Notes: generated by a model from the sequence alone, not told the origin. Positions 17,300-26,465 are shown, counted from the stretch's first letter. The stretch is DNA of 64,000 nt from SKHV01 sp963678565 (GCA_963678565.1 OY782875.1:2232001-2296000), one strand, 5' to 3'. Program-made: numbers and translations.

Positions 17300-17867
17300 G
17301 CAGTTAATAAAAAACTGCCTACAACTTATTTTATGTTTGGTAACTAAAAGTTGTGTGCAGGCGAGCTTTTTTGTTTGAATTTTATACTTACGTTTTTAAA
17401 ATATTTACACTTAGCTCACAAAAACAAATAGTTGATTCTAAAAAGCTAAAGTGTCACAACAAATAAGTGTTGTTTGTTTATTTATCGACTAAAAGATTAA
17501 ACAACCAAGAAAGAACTACGATTAAGAGCTTTAAAAAGCGCGGGGCGAACTTGTCCACAAGCGCAAGGCAGTTTTAGCTTTGAATGAAATTGCGGAATAA
17601 AGTTGCTCTTTAATTAAACTCGATTTTAAGTTTATAGAAAGTGTTGAACATGAAATAGAGTAGGGCGACTTAATTTATTATTTGTAATTGGACTAGTCTT
17701 AAACGTAAACAATAATTTGTTTGCAGCAAAAAGCAACAAAGCACTGAATGTAAACTGAATAAATGTTATACCAAATTAAGTTGCCCGACAAAGATTAAAA
17801 GTTGAAAAGAGCAATTTCTCCGACAAAACTTAGAGCAGCAATTACAAAAAAACTAATTGCTTGTAAC
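17168..17867 (-). repeat. Non-coding cassette NC, copy 5
   Basis: Full-length copy in tandem with copy 4 (attC 17168-17299, body to 17867). One T is missing in GGCAGTTTTAGC (other copies have five T). Body changes are shared with copy 8. Confidence 0.85.
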
Positions 17868-17992
17868 GGTAAATTGTATGAGTAGTGGCAGATTGCGTGG
17901 CTCTTTCCTGTCAAGCCGCTATGCAGTTTGAGCGGGTTACAAACCTTGATATTTACCACATCGCCTGCCATTACTTATACAAAATGTTAGGT
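17861..17992 (-). other. attC site 19 (F2)
   Basis: Boxes TTGTAAC and GTTAGGT. Core AGTAGTGGCAGATTGCGTGG. Confidence 0.85.
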
Positions 17993-18026
17993 GCTGGTGT
18001 TTTATTTTCATTCATAGAATTGGCTG

Positions 18027-19025
18027 TTAATCAAATAGATTTACCTGATAAGCTGTTGATTGATTATTGTTTTTGTTTTTTGATTTCACCATACTGATAA
18101 TTTCTTCCAATCTTTTTGGTGTTAGTATTGTAATATCTTTTTGTTCAGCAATTAACTGTCGATTTAAATCGAACATTGGATTATTCAAATCAATTTTTTG
18201 GTCATACATTACTGCTTGGGTGATGTTGTAATCTTTTGCAAATCCCATTGCTAACCTTGCTCCACTATCTAATTTTTGGTCAAACATTTTCCATCTTTTA
18301 GCTGAATCTTGTGCGTAACTTGCAGCCAAAATTATAGCATCACAAAATAATGCTTGTAATCTATCTCTATCTTTGTAACGACTACTTAAATCCATTGAAG
18401 ATTTATGTTGGTCAAAGTATTCTGTTATTAAAAGCCCACCTTCTTCGACTATTTTAAATGCCAAACTTTTATTCTTTGCAGGCATAATATTATTTAATGG
18501 ACTGGGTAAAACTGCAACAGTTTTTCCACCTTTAAGTGCTTGCTTATGTGCTATGCTATCGCATCCAAAAGCTAATCCACTGACAACCGTCACATTTTGT
18601 TTAACAATTTCTGCAACTATCTTTTGTTCTCTAATTTCAATAGCTTCGTCCGGGTTAAGAAGACCAATAACAGTTATGTTACTATTATCGATATTTAGCA
18701 AATTAATATTGCCTTTGTAAAAAAGAAATATAGGACGTTCACTTTCTTTTACATTTCCCCTATATTTTGGAAAATCTTTGTCGCCAATTGCGACAATGCC
18801 ATCGCAACTTTCTTCAAATTTTTCAATTTGATTAATGATTTGTTTTTTATTGAACTCAAAATCTTCAATTGTTATTAAATCATCTTGTTTTGACTTATTA
18901 TTTAGAATTGAAACAATTTCCTCAACACTTTCATTACCTATTAAATTCTTCACTATCCAAGCTCTACCTACTCCTTTGTATGATTTTGCTGTTATAATAT
19001 TTAATGCATTGTCTGTAAATTTCAT
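18027..19025 (-). CDS. DprA-like Rossmann-fold protein of a DprA-PRTase defence module
   Basis: 332 residues. The central part (about 95-260) is a DprA/Smf-type Rossmann fold: FPKYRG...PIFLFYKGN, a VIGLLNPDEA strand-loop, GLAFGCDSIAHKQAL and KTVAVLPSPLN. Chromosomal DprA loads RecA in transformation, but this copy is divergent and sits third in a cassette behind a HAD hydrolase and a phosphoribosyltransferase. A DprA plus PRTase pair was described as an anti-phage system (DprA-PPRT, Rousset and colleagues). The HAD partner is an addition I cannot match from memory. Start 12 bp after the PRTase stop. Confidence 0.75.
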   Translation of the reverse strand: MKFTDNALNIITAKSYKGVGRAWIVKNLIGNESVEEIVSILNNKSKQDDLITIEDFEFNKKQIINQIEKFEESCDGIVAIGDKDFPKYRGNVKESERPIFLFYKGNINLLNIDNSNITVIGLLNPDEAIEIREQKIVAEIVKQNVTVVSGLAFGCDSIAHKQALKGGKTVAVLPSPLNNIMPAKNKSLAFKIVEEGGLLITEYFDQHKSSMDLSSRYKDRDRLQALFCDAIILAASYAQDSAKRWKMFDQKLDSGARLAMGFAKDYNITQAVMYDQKIDLNNPMFDLNRQLIAEQKDITILTPKRLEEIISMVKSKNKNNNQSTAYQVNLFD

Positions 19026-19037
19026 TTTAAAATTGTT

Positions 19038-19664
19038 TTAGTGGTTATGCACTGTATTTCCAATTGCATAGAAAGTAACTGAATTTGCTCCACGATTAAA
19101 TAATGATTGTATCATATCTTCATCAATATTTACAGTTTTTGTATAAATATCATCAATCAATAGAATATCACGTCCATTAATATTTTCAGAAAAATTGCAG
19201 GTGTCAGAACTGATACCTGGATATGGTTCTAAACCATCATTTACATAGCCTTCCATAGGTCTTCTAAGGTGTGTTGTCTTCGTATTTGTATGTCGCACAA
19301 TATAATTTGTTCCGTCCATAAAATCATTACCTAACCGATTTACTGCATTACTAATAGTTGCTTTGAAAAGTAATTGATTTGGACGATATGTATTATCTGC
19401 TTTGGCTCTTGGTATAACACAAACTGTCAAAGGGGTTAAATGAATTTGCCTTACAATTTCTGGAAGGTCATTTAGAAGTATTCGCAAGAATTGTTGTTGG
19501 GCTTCTTGAATTCTATAGTCTGACCAATTATGGTGTGGGTCATTTTTTAATTTGTACAGAAAATTTGGGTTGTTAGGTAGGTCAACGCCACCGAAATCAG
19601 TATGATAAAACCCTTGAATGTTTTGTGTTAAGTAATCATTTCGTTCAATCGTAAAAGGTGTCAT
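19038..19664 (-). CDS. Phosphoribosyltransferase-like protein
   Basis: 208 residues. A type I PRTase PRPP-binding signature is visible as DILLIDDIYTKTVNI (166-180, with the paired acidic Asp171-Asp172 and the Thr-rich loop). The N-terminal 130 residues are family-specific and carry IPRAKADNTYRP. Classical PRTases make nucleotides from PRPP and a base. In DprA-PRTase defence modules the substrate is unknown. It is the middle gene of three, 3 bp after the HAD gene stop and 12 bp before the DprA-like start, so cotranscription is certain. Confidence 0.75.
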   Translation of the reverse strand: MTPFTIERNDYLTQNIQGFYHTDFGGVDLPNNPNFLYKLKNDPHHNWSDYRIQEAQQQFLRILLNDLPEIVRQIHLTPLTVCVIPRAKADNTYRPNQLLFKATISNAVNRLGNDFMDGTNYIVRHTNTKTTHLRRPMEGYVNDGLEPYPGISSDTCNFSENINGRDILLIDDIYTKTVNIDEDMIQSLFNRGANSVTFYAIGNTVHNH

Positions 19665-19667
19665 ATT

Positions 19668-20261
19668 TTAAAGGCTTAAAATGTTATTAATCGAAATTCC
19701 TGCAAGGATAGCATCTTCAATTTCTTGTTTTTCATTTTCAAAAACAATAACGGTTTGAGCCGATAGGTTCAAACAAGATATTGCGTTTTTGTATTTGTTT
19801 ATTCGATTTCCATTTTTTGGAGTTTGTCGGAAAAACAAATTGCTAAATTTATCAATAAGATTATAATAATTCAATATCATCAACGCCCTATCTTCTCGAC
19901 AATTTGTAACTAAAACAGTTTTATTCGTCTTGTAATATTGCATTAAAATATCCACTACTGATTTTCTTAGTTTTGTATGAGACAAATGTTCTTTATAGTT
20001 TATCTCTTTTTGTTGTATTATTTTTCTATACTCAATTTCCGTCAAATTTGGAGCGACAGTTTTCAATGAAGTACGATTGAATCTTTCTGTCGGTTCGAAT
20101 TGAATTTCCTTGTCCAATGCAACTACTGATTGTATCGAATTTTTATACGACAAAAAATTTGCAAAATCCGTGTCAACTAATGTTCCATCCATATCGAAAA
20201 ATAAAACAGTGTCTTCAACTATTTTGAGTTTAATGTTTTCTATTATTTCGGTTTCCTCCAT
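19668..20261 (-). CDS. HAD-superfamily hydrolase
   Basis: 197 residues. The HAD motif I FFDMDGTLVD (21-30, nucleophile Asp23 and acid Asp25) and motif II VLVTNCRE are clear. Motif III/IV is degenerate at VIVFENEKQEIEDAILAG, where Glu replaces one usual Asp. The cap domain is the short helical C1 type of phosphoglycolate-phosphatase-like enzymes. It is first in the three-gene cassette with PRTase and DprA-like genes and probably acts on a phosphorylated nucleotide or sugar in the same pathway. Specificity cannot be read from sequence. Confidence 0.8.
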   Translation of the reverse strand: MEETEIIENIKLKIVEDTVLFFDMDGTLVDTDFANFLSYKNSIQSVVALDKEIQFEPTERFNRTSLKTVAPNLTEIEYRKIIQQKEINYKEHLSHTKLRKSVVDILMQYYKTNKTVLVTNCREDRALMILNYYNLIDKFSNLFFRQTPKNGNRINKYKNAISCLNLSAQTVIVFENEKQEIEDAILAGISINNILSL

Positions 20262-20323
20262 TATAGACTTTTTGGGGTTTTGCTATATGTTGTCTGGTTG
20301 TGTTGGTCGTCCGTTACACTTGC

Positions 20324-20456
20324 ACCTAACGGAAAATTGTAAGTTGGCGTTGCGGATTGCGGGTGATTGTCTGTCCGCGAGGACGAAGACAATCAAGCGG
20401 GAATCCGAGGCGACAACCTGCACCGACACCGCAATGCAATTTACAAAATGTTACCG
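20324..20456 (-). other. attC site 20 (F7-related)
   Basis: Boxes ACCTAAC and GTTACCG. Arms AATTGTAAG and CAATTTACAAAAT pair, apex GATTGTCTGTCCGCGAGGACG. Confidence 0.85.
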
Positions 20457-20464
20457 CTAGTTTT

Positions 20465-20965
20465 TTAAAAATATAGTGTTGCTGAAATCATTGTCGCTGT
20501 ATTAAAATTGAGATTTCCAGGATTACCAAACCTATTTGACGATTTATCTGATTTCGTTAAATTTCCTTGAAGTTCAACACCAAGACTAAAGTTGTCTGAA
20601 ATAAAATATTCGCCACCGTAAGCAATGCCAATAAGTAAGTCAAGCTTTGTATCTGGATCTACTTGATTAGTTTTTGTTGCTTTGCTAATAAAAGCACCAA
20701 TTTTCAATCCAATATAAGGTGAAACAATATCCTTTTTAAAATAATATCTAGGAACAACAGCAATAGCTACATCAGTTCCAATATTTTCAGCAAGTTTTAA
20801 CTCAAAAGCAGGAGCAAGAACAAAATTGTCACTGTACCATATCGGAACTAATATACCAAACTGATTATCTTGTATTGAGCCACTAATACCTATTCTTTTA
20901 GATTCTTGAGCATTTGCTAGTGTTGTAGTTAGAATAAGTACAAGAGTAAGAAGTTTTAGTTTCAT
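20465..20965 (-). CDS. Outer-membrane beta-barrel protein
   Basis: 166 residues. A signal peptide (1-19, ending LANAQ) is followed by alternating hydrophobic/polar strands (for example FGILVPIWYSDNFVLAPAFEL and VVPRYYFKKDIVSPYIGLKIG) and ends in a terminal aromatic (TMISATLYF), the hallmark of a small eight-strand-type barrel. It is located in the outer membrane. Its function is unknown. It is cotranscribed with the lipoprotein gene 20971-21471, 5 bp upstream, and the two probably act together at the cell surface. Confidence 0.8.
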   Translation of the reverse strand: MKLKLLTLVLILTTTLANAQESKRIGISGSIQDNQFGILVPIWYSDNFVLAPAFELKLAENIGTDVAIAVVPRYYFKKDIVSPYIGLKIGAFISKATKTNQVDPDTKLDLLIGIAYGGEYFISDNFSLGVELQGNLTKSDKSSNRFGNPGNLNFNTATMISATLYF

Positions 20966-20970
20966 GTCAA

Positions 20971-21471
20971 TTAATTAAATTTTGAAAGTATAAGGTTATC
21001 ATAAAGAATTTCATCATCTACTTTTACATAAATGCGATAGTAGCCATCGCTTAAACTATTTAAATTTATGTTTAACGAATTTTGAAAGAATTCATGGTTG
21101 ATTAAAGCTTCACCACCAATAAATAATGTCGTTGCATTACCTGTATTAACAGTCGCGTTTATATCATACTCATTGTATAGTGCTTTTACAATCCAAATAT
21201 ATTTTTTATCGACAGAGTTTTCAGATTTAATTTGAACAGCACAATTCCCAGTACATGGGTTTGGATAAAAATAAAATGAAGTCATACTATTTGAACTACT
21301 AAGCTGTAAGTTTGGTTCTCCAATAGTTTCAAGCCGTTGTCCCATTTCATCTCGAAGTTGAAAACCAGTTAGAACAGGTGTTTCAAATTGAGCAATACGA
21401 GTGACTGATTCATCCTCAGAACAGCTAAATGTTAATATTAGAAAAATAGATAGAATTTTTAATTTATTCAT
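20971..21471 (-). CDS. Hypothetical lipoprotein
   Basis: 166 residues from ATG at 21469-21471 (MNKLKILSIFL). A TTG nine bases upstream is less likely. The leader ends in a lipobox LTFSCSE (Cys17), so a lipoprotein. The mature part is beta-rich, with a YPNPCTGNC turn containing two Cys that may form a disulfide, and a final YRIYVKVDDEILYDNLILSK that resembles the last strands of Ig-like modules. No family recognised. First gene of a two-gene cassette with the barrel protein 20465-20965. Confidence 0.75.
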   Translation of the reverse strand: MNKLKILSIFLILTFSCSEDESVTRIAQFETPVLTGFQLRDEMGQRLETIGEPNLQLSSSNSMTSFYFYPNPCTGNCAVQIKSENSVDKKYIWIVKALYNEYDINATVNTGNATTLFIGGEALINHEFFQNSLNINLNSLSDGYYRIYVKVDDEILYDNLILSKFN

Positions 21472-21503
21472 ATGCAACAATGTTTCTTTTGTGGCAGAAT
21501 TAG

Positions 21504-21636
21504 CGGTAACGGAAAATTGTATGTTGTCGGTGCGGATTTCGAAGAGCGTTTTTGTCGACCGACAAAAATGCTAGAGAAAGGAGCAAAGGCAACAAATACA
21601 GTAGCTTACCGTACTGCAATATACAAATTGTTACAA
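21504..21636 (-). other. attC site 21 (F1)
   Basis: Boxes CGGTAAC and GTTACAA. attC of NC copy 6. Confidence 0.85.
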
Positions 21637-22206
21637 GCAGTTAATAAAAAACTGCCTACAACTTATTTTATGCTTGGCCACTAAAAGTTGTGTGCAGGCG
21701 AGCTTTTTTGTTTGAATTTTATACTTACGTTTTTAAAATATCTACACTTAGCTCGCAAAAACAAATAGTTGATTCTAAAAAGCTAAAGTGTCACAACAAA
21801 TAAGTGTTGTTTGTTTATTTATCGATTAAAAGATTAAACAACCAAGAAAGAACTATGATTAAGAGCTTAAGAAAGCGCGGGGCGAACGTGTCCACAAGCA
21901 CAAGGCAGTTTTTAGCTTTGAATGAAATTGCGGAATAAAGTTGCTCTTTGATTGAACTCGGATTTTAAGTTTATAAAAGTGCTGAACATGAAATCGAGTA
22001 GGGCGACTTAATTTATTATTTGTAATTGGACTTGTCTTAAGCGTAAACAATAATTTGTTTGCACCTAAAAGCAACAAAGCACTGAATGTAAACTGCATAA
22101 ATGTTATACCAAATTAAGTTGCCAACTTAGATTAAAAGTTGAAAAGAGCAATTTCTCCGACAAAACTTAGAGCAGCAATTACAAAAAAAAACTAATTGCT
22201 TGTAAC
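21504..22206 (-). repeat. Non-coding cassette NC, copy 6
   Basis: Full-length copy (attC 21504-21636, body to 22206). It reads GGAGCAAAGGC where most copies have GGAGCAGAGGC, GGCCACTAAAAG in the terminator loop, and GAACGTGTCCACAAGCAC instead of GAACTTGTCCACAAGCGC. Confidence 0.85.
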
Positions 22207-22330
22207 GGTGAACTGTATGAACAGTAGCGGTTTGCGTGAGCATAACTTCTCAAACAGAGAAAATGCTCGGGCGGGGTAGAGAACTCCGAATTGAGCATTC
22301 ACCCGCTATTGTTTATACAGATTGTTACCA
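22200..22330 (-). other. attC site 22 (singleton core)
   Basis: Boxes TTGTAAC and GTTACCA. Arms GAACTGTATGAACAGTAGCGG and CCGCTATTGTTTATACAGATT pair. Confidence 0.8.
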
Positions 22331-22341
22331 GCTGGCATTGT

Positions 22342-24375
22342 TTAAACTAATACTCTTTTTAAAGTTGAACTTGTTCGTCCAAAATCAATTTCTTCAAAGT
22401 CTCGGATAGCTTTTTCTTGAACATCAATATCTTTTGTCTCTAGAATATTTGACATATATTTTAGTTTTCTTTTGACATTTTCAATTAAATCACACCATTT
22501 CATTACCCAAACTTCGATATTCCCCGTTTCATTTTTAAAGTAAAAATATGGATTATCTTGTCCTTTTTGCCTGCCTGTAATATCAAATTGAGCGTCATTA
22601 TTAATCGCAGAGCTTATTAATAAGATTTTAAAATTAATGTTCTGACTGATAGAATTGAGTTTTTCAATTTCTCTAGCATATTTCATAACTTGATTAAGCT
22701 CTTTTGTTCCAATTTTAACTTTGGGTGCTTTCAATTCGACAACTAGAACTTCTCTTTTTTTATAATCTAATACGCGTTCATTGTAGATGAATAAATCAGT
22801 TATGGATTTAATCTTTTTGTCAATGTCCGTGTTAATGTTGTCATCTTTCTTTGATGGTCTATATTTTAAGAAATCTTCTCTTAGTTGAATTAGATTGTTT
22901 TGCAATCCTTTATCTGACAATAACTTAGTTGTGTCGTTATATTCTTCTCCAAAAACCCAAAGCATTTTTTCTAGAAATTTATGTAATTCTTTTCTCTCTT
23001 TTACGTGGTCAGATATCTCGCTATAAACTAACTTCTCAAGAAACTCAATATCTTCCATTTTAGTTGCGACTTTATCAGAGAATTCTATTATATCTTCTAA
23101 ATCAGTTTTTTCAAGTAATGCGGAGAATTTGCTTGTCATTTTCTTAGTCAGTTTTAGGATACTGCCTAATATTTTATCTAATTCTCCATTTGAGATTGTA
23201 CGGTCAATTAATGGATATATAATTTCTCGTAGTTTGTTGTTTTCATTAAGAATATGGTATTTATCTTCAACTAAATATGCCAGTTTGTCAAATAGCACAA
23301 CTTTTGATTGTGAGCTAGATTTTTCTTTATATGGGTAATAATCATCACTTTTAAGTTTATCTGTGAAATTATCAAATTCAGCATTTCTTTTTTGGAAGAA
23401 AGATGTAAGTTTTTCTTTAATAACTCCTCTGTAAATTTTCCAATCTTCATCTAAATCATCTAAGTCGATATTACGATATAAATCAGCTGAAATAGTTGGT
23501 GATGTTATATAGATAAACCAACCTCCAATTTTAGGACTTAACCAACTAGCATCGAACTCTAAGCCTTTCGCAATAGTGTCTAATCCTGCATTTTTTGTTG
23601 TAAGAAAAACCTTTATTTTATCTACATTTTTAATTTGCATAAAGTTAAATAAGACTTTATGTTCAACTCCTTTTGTATCTGTGAATTTTGAAAATGTTCT
23701 GATTGGTTTATCTATTACAAAATCGTCTGGATTTAACGACTTGCCGTTTAAGTAAAACCTAATATCTTGATTGAAAATTTTAATGGGATATCTTTCAAAG
23801 ATTGCATCTGCAAAACTTTCTTTTAAAAATTTATCTATTAATTTTTTCTTTGGTTCTGAATCTGTAACATCAGATTCATATAAATTGGAGATTTCGACTT
23901 TGTAATATGTTGGGTGATTTTTCCCTTCTAAAATTTCTTCTTTTGTGTCAATTTCTACCTCTGAGACATTAATATTTTTTCCAAAACTATTAAATGATAG
24001 TGGGATTTGAATTTTTGAAAAATTATCTGTTTTACTTGAATATGAAACAGATTCAATATTTACTTGACGACCAATTTGAAAACACGCAAATCTACCAATT
24101 CCTTTTCCTCCATCTTTATTAGCTGTTCCTATATCTAATAGTTTTGTATCAACATCAGATGTGTGTACTCCGATTCCATCATCTTTAATCTCAATTTTTT
24201 TAATAATTAATGGATAGACCTCTTCATCTTTGGTATAATCGATGTTAATCCAAATATTTTTACTTTTAGCTTGAATAGAATTATTTATCAGTTCACAAAA
24301 GGCTGTAAAAGTACTGATGTAATTAGCAAATAATTCATTTACTAATCTAGAGTTTGTTGTTAATTTTCTATTCAT
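22342..24375 (-). CDS. GHKL-ATPase / PD-(D/E)XK nuclease fusion, putative defence protein
   Basis: 677 residues. The N-terminal GHKL (Hsp90/MutL-type) ATPase has an N box ELINNSIQAKSK (28-39), G1 box DDGIG (65-69) and G2 box GKGIGRF (90-96). A middle region of transducer-like fold and long helices extends to about 530. The C-terminal domain has a PD-(D/E)XK core, VVELKAPK (Glu547, Lys549), preceded by LFIYNERV and followed by an ELNQVMKYAREIEK helix, resembling Shedu-type nucleases. An ATPase-gated nuclease is plausible. It fills its cassette alone, so it probably acts as a one-gene system. I do not match it to a named system. Confidence 0.75.
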   Translation of the reverse strand: MNRKLTTNSRLVNELFANYISTFTAFCELINNSIQAKSKNIWINIDYTKDEEVYPLIIKKIEIKDDGIGVHTSDVDTKLLDIGTANKDGGKGIGRFACFQIGRQVNIESVSYSSKTDNFSKIQIPLSFNSFGKNINVSEVEIDTKEEILEGKNHPTYYKVEISNLYESDVTDSEPKKKLIDKFLKESFADAIFERYPIKIFNQDIRFYLNGKSLNPDDFVIDKPIRTFSKFTDTKGVEHKVLFNFMQIKNVDKIKVFLTTKNAGLDTIAKGLEFDASWLSPKIGGWFIYITSPTISADLYRNIDLDDLDEDWKIYRGVIKEKLTSFFQKRNAEFDNFTDKLKSDDYYPYKEKSSSQSKVVLFDKLAYLVEDKYHILNENNKLREIIYPLIDRTISNGELDKILGSILKLTKKMTSKFSALLEKTDLEDIIEFSDKVATKMEDIEFLEKLVYSEISDHVKERKELHKFLEKMLWVFGEEYNDTTKLLSDKGLQNNLIQLREDFLKYRPSKKDDNINTDIDKKIKSITDLFIYNERVLDYKKREVLVVELKAPKVKIGTKELNQVMKYAREIEKLNSISQNINFKILLISSAINNDAQFDITGRQKGQDNPYFYFKNETGNIEVWVMKWCDLIENVKRKLKYMSNILETKDIDVQEKAIRDFEEIDFGRTSSTLKRVLV

Positions 24376-24416
24376 TTTCTTTCTTTTTCAATTTGCTCGG
24401 ATGCTGTTTTGCTTGC

Positions 24417-24549
24417 TGGTAACGGTTGGTACATGTTGTCGGGGCGGATTTCGAAGAGCGTTCCTGTCCGAAGGACACGGAACTGCGAAACGAGAATCCA
24501 CAGTTGGCGTACCACCTTACCTCGCCCTGCAATATGTACTGTGTTGGCA
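24417..24549 (-). other. attC site 23 (F8)
   Basis: Boxes TGGTAAC and GTTGGCA. Arms TTGGTACATG and CAATATGTACTG pair, core close to site 8. Confidence 0.85.
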
Positions 24550-24558
24550 ACTGGCTTT

Positions 24559-25257
24559 TTATTTTGAAATGAAACTGAATTTACCATTTTTAATATAAAT
24601 TGTATCATTCTTATCGAAACTTTTCATTGAAAATACACCTGAAATTTTATGATAATAAGGGCATACTTTTTCAATACCTGTTACTTTAAAATAACTATCA
24701 TCAGTCATGAACTGATTTATCAATGTTGTGTCATAGTTAAAGTGTTTATAAACATTGGTAGCGAAACCCATTACTTCAACTCCTCTGAATAATGCACTGT
24801 CTTGTAATTCAAAGTCCACACCAGATATATCCTTGGGGCTAGTGAACTTATAACTGTCTTTAATTTCTTTCGATAGTGGATTGTTAAGGTTATAAAAATT
24901 AGAGAATTCCTCATTAGTCATTTTGTTACCAAAAATATAATTCCAAAATGTTATTGAACCCGCAGGATGTAATCTATTATAGTATTCTTCGTCTGTGAAT
25001 AACAGATCAAATGTTATATTTCTACAATAGTATCGAAATTCGCTAGAATTGTCTATTTCTAAGGGAGAAAAGCCTACCTGGGGAGATAGCTGCTGGTAAT
25101 ATTTATATTCTTTACTATTTATCTCATAAGAAATGAATAGGGAGGTGTCTTGAGGATAATCCAATAACGAATAATTACATTCATTGTCTGCATTATTTTT
25201 ATCGCAAGAACCTAAGATTACTATAGTAATAATCCATAAAACATATTTTATTTTCAT
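24559..25257 (-). CDS. Hypothetical lipoprotein
   Basis: 232 residues. The signal MKIKYVLWIITIVIL leads into a lipobox GSCDK (Cys18). The mature part is rich in Tyr, Phe and Asn with no recognisable family. It has one Cys pair (about 78 and 200). It is likely exported and lipid-anchored. The stop is 9 bp from attC 23 and the start 32 bp from attC 24. Confidence 0.75.
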   Translation of the reverse strand: MKIKYVLWIITIVILGSCDKNNADNECNYSLLDYPQDTSLFISYEINSKEYKYYQQLSPQVGFSPLEIDNSSEFRYYCRNITFDLLFTDEEYYNRLHPAGSITFWNYIFGNKMTNEEFSNFYNLNNPLSKEIKDSYKFTSPKDISGVDFELQDSALFRGVEVMGFATNVYKHFNYDTTLINQFMTDDSYFKVTGIEKVCPYYHKISGVFSMKSFDKNDTIYIKNGKFSFISK

Positions 25258-25289
25258 AATTTATCGTTTTTAGTTTGCGTCAAGCTTGT

Positions 25290-25420
25290 TGCCAACGGTA
25301 AATTGTATGAGTAGTGGCAGATTGCGTGGTAGTTTCCTGTCAAACCGCAATACAGTTTGAGCGGGATACAGCCCTTAAATTAAGCACTTTACCTGCCATT
25401 ACTTATACAAAATGTTAGCA
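25290..25420 (-). other. attC site 24 (F2)
   Basis: Boxes TGCCAAC and GTTAGCA. Core AGTAGTGGCAGATTGCGTGG. Confidence 0.85.
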
Positions 25421-25424
25421 AACG

Positions 25425-25535
25425 TTATTTCTTGTCTGCCTTAGGTTTCTTTACATCTCCAGTTTTACTAAATGTCCTACTTTTCGGAGGTGGAGGTGGT
25501 TTTGGAACCGTTTTAGTTTTCTTTTTGTCTGCCAT
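25425..25535 (-). CDS. 36-residue Pro/Lys-rich microprotein
   Basis: ATG at 25533-25535, TAA at 25425-25427. It starts MADKKKTKTVPKPPPPPKSR and ends KKPKADKK, with a PPPPP run flanked by basic residues. Layout matches the neighbouring microprotein 25544-25660, so the two look like tandem paralogues. The stop is 4 bp from attC 24, the tight packing expected of a genuine cassette gene. The predicted product is disordered and cationic. Function unknown. It could be a ligand, regulator or toxin-like peptide working with the upstream membrane protein. Confidence 0.55.
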   Translation of the reverse strand: MADKKKTKTVPKPPPPPKSRTFSKTGDVKKPKADKK

Positions 25536-25543
25536 AACCTAAT

Positions 25544-25660
25544 CTATTTTTTTCCAGATTTTGGCTTTGGTGGTTCTGCTCCTTCTTTTATTAGCCTATC
25601 TCTCGGTGGAGGTGGCGGAGGAGGAGTCGGCTTCTTCGGTGCTTTGTCCTTGTCGCTCAT
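25544..25660 (-). CDS. 38-residue Pro/Lys-rich microprotein
   Basis: ATG at 25658-25660, TAG at 25544-25546. It starts MSDKDKAPKKPTPPPPPPPR and ends PPKPKSGKK, with a run of seven prolines. It is organised like 25425-25535, 8 bp downstream: acidic/basic start, polyproline, Arg/Lys tail. It overlaps the 3' end of the membrane-protein gene by 65 bp in another frame, so the two frames compete. Both the peptide pattern and the repeated layout argue that it is real. Confidence 0.55.
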   Translation of the reverse strand: MSDKDKAPKKPTPPPPPPPRDRLIKEGAEPPKPKSGKK

Positions 25661-26312
25661 AATTACAATGATTTAAATTAATTTGATGAATTATAGTGTC
25701 TAATTTACTAACTATTATAAGATTTTCTGAATCGTCAATGGTTTTTGCTTCAACTAGTTCCACTTTATGAACTTTATCTTTCTTTTGAAAGTAATTATAT
25801 CCAAATGGTATTAGTATAAGCAATGAAAAAACTATCGAAAGCACTAGAAACTTCTTTGATTTATAAATAAATCCGTGTTTCTTGTCATTAACATACATAT
25901 TATGGTCAATATGCTTTACCATATTTTCAATCAGGAAATTTTCAAAGTGTTTTTTTGCTTCTTTTATATTCTGACCAATACTTGCGTAATAATCTTCAAG
26001 GTCTTTATTCCAATCAAATAATTCTTTTACATACGGAATGCCAGAATATTCATATCCTTTTGTAAAGTCACTAAATGCTCTAATCAAAAAGTAGATTGCA
26101 AATAAAAGAGATAGAATCGACAAGGAAATTAATCCTATAAAAATTGCCCGTAAAAATGGTTCTGTTTCATAATCAAAAGTCGTTATGAAGTAATATGTCG
26201 CTGAAGCAATCGCAGTTATTACAGCAATTGGGATATTTAATGAATTCAAGACTTCTTGTCTTCTTTCATTTTCTTTGTGATATAATTCCTTATAAAATTC
26301 AAAAGGTTTCAT
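25596..26312 (-). CDS. Membrane protein with three predicted transmembrane segments
   Basis: 238 residues. Hydrophobic segments lie at about 27-46, 53-77 and 153-173. Between them is a roughly 75-residue cytosolic or periplasmic helical region with a FDWNKDLEDYYASIG motif, and a polar C-terminal tail extends from 175. The last roughly 20 residues overlap the microprotein 25544-25660. No family is assigned. It resembles SLATT-like or small 2TM/3TM effector architectures in general shape only. First gene of a three-gene cassette with two polyproline microproteins. Confidence 0.7.
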   Translation of the reverse strand: MKPFEFYKELYHKENERRQEVLNSLNIPIAVITAIASATYYFITTFDYETEPFLRAIFIGLISLSILSLLFAIYFLIRAFSDFTKGYEYSGIPYVKELFDWNKDLEDYYASIGQNIKEAKKHFENFLIENMVKHIDHNMYVNDKKHGFIYKSKKFLVLSIVFSLLILIPFGYNYFQKKDKVHKVELVEAKTIDDSENLIIVSKLDTIIHQINLNHCNYERQGQSTEEADSSSATSTER

Positions 26313-26332
26313 AGATGCTGTTTTTTAATGTT

Positions 26333-26465
26333 TGCTAACGGAAAATTATATGTTGTCGTAGCGGATTGCGGGTGATTGTCTGTCCGGCACGGACTAAGAC
26401 AATCAGGCGGGAATCCGGGCTACGCATACCACAGAAACCGCTATGCAATATATAAAATGTTAGGC
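26333..26465 (-). other. attC site 25 (F7-related)
   Basis: Boxes TGCTAAC and GTTAGGC. Arms AATTATATG and CAATATATAAAAT pair. Confidence 0.85.
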
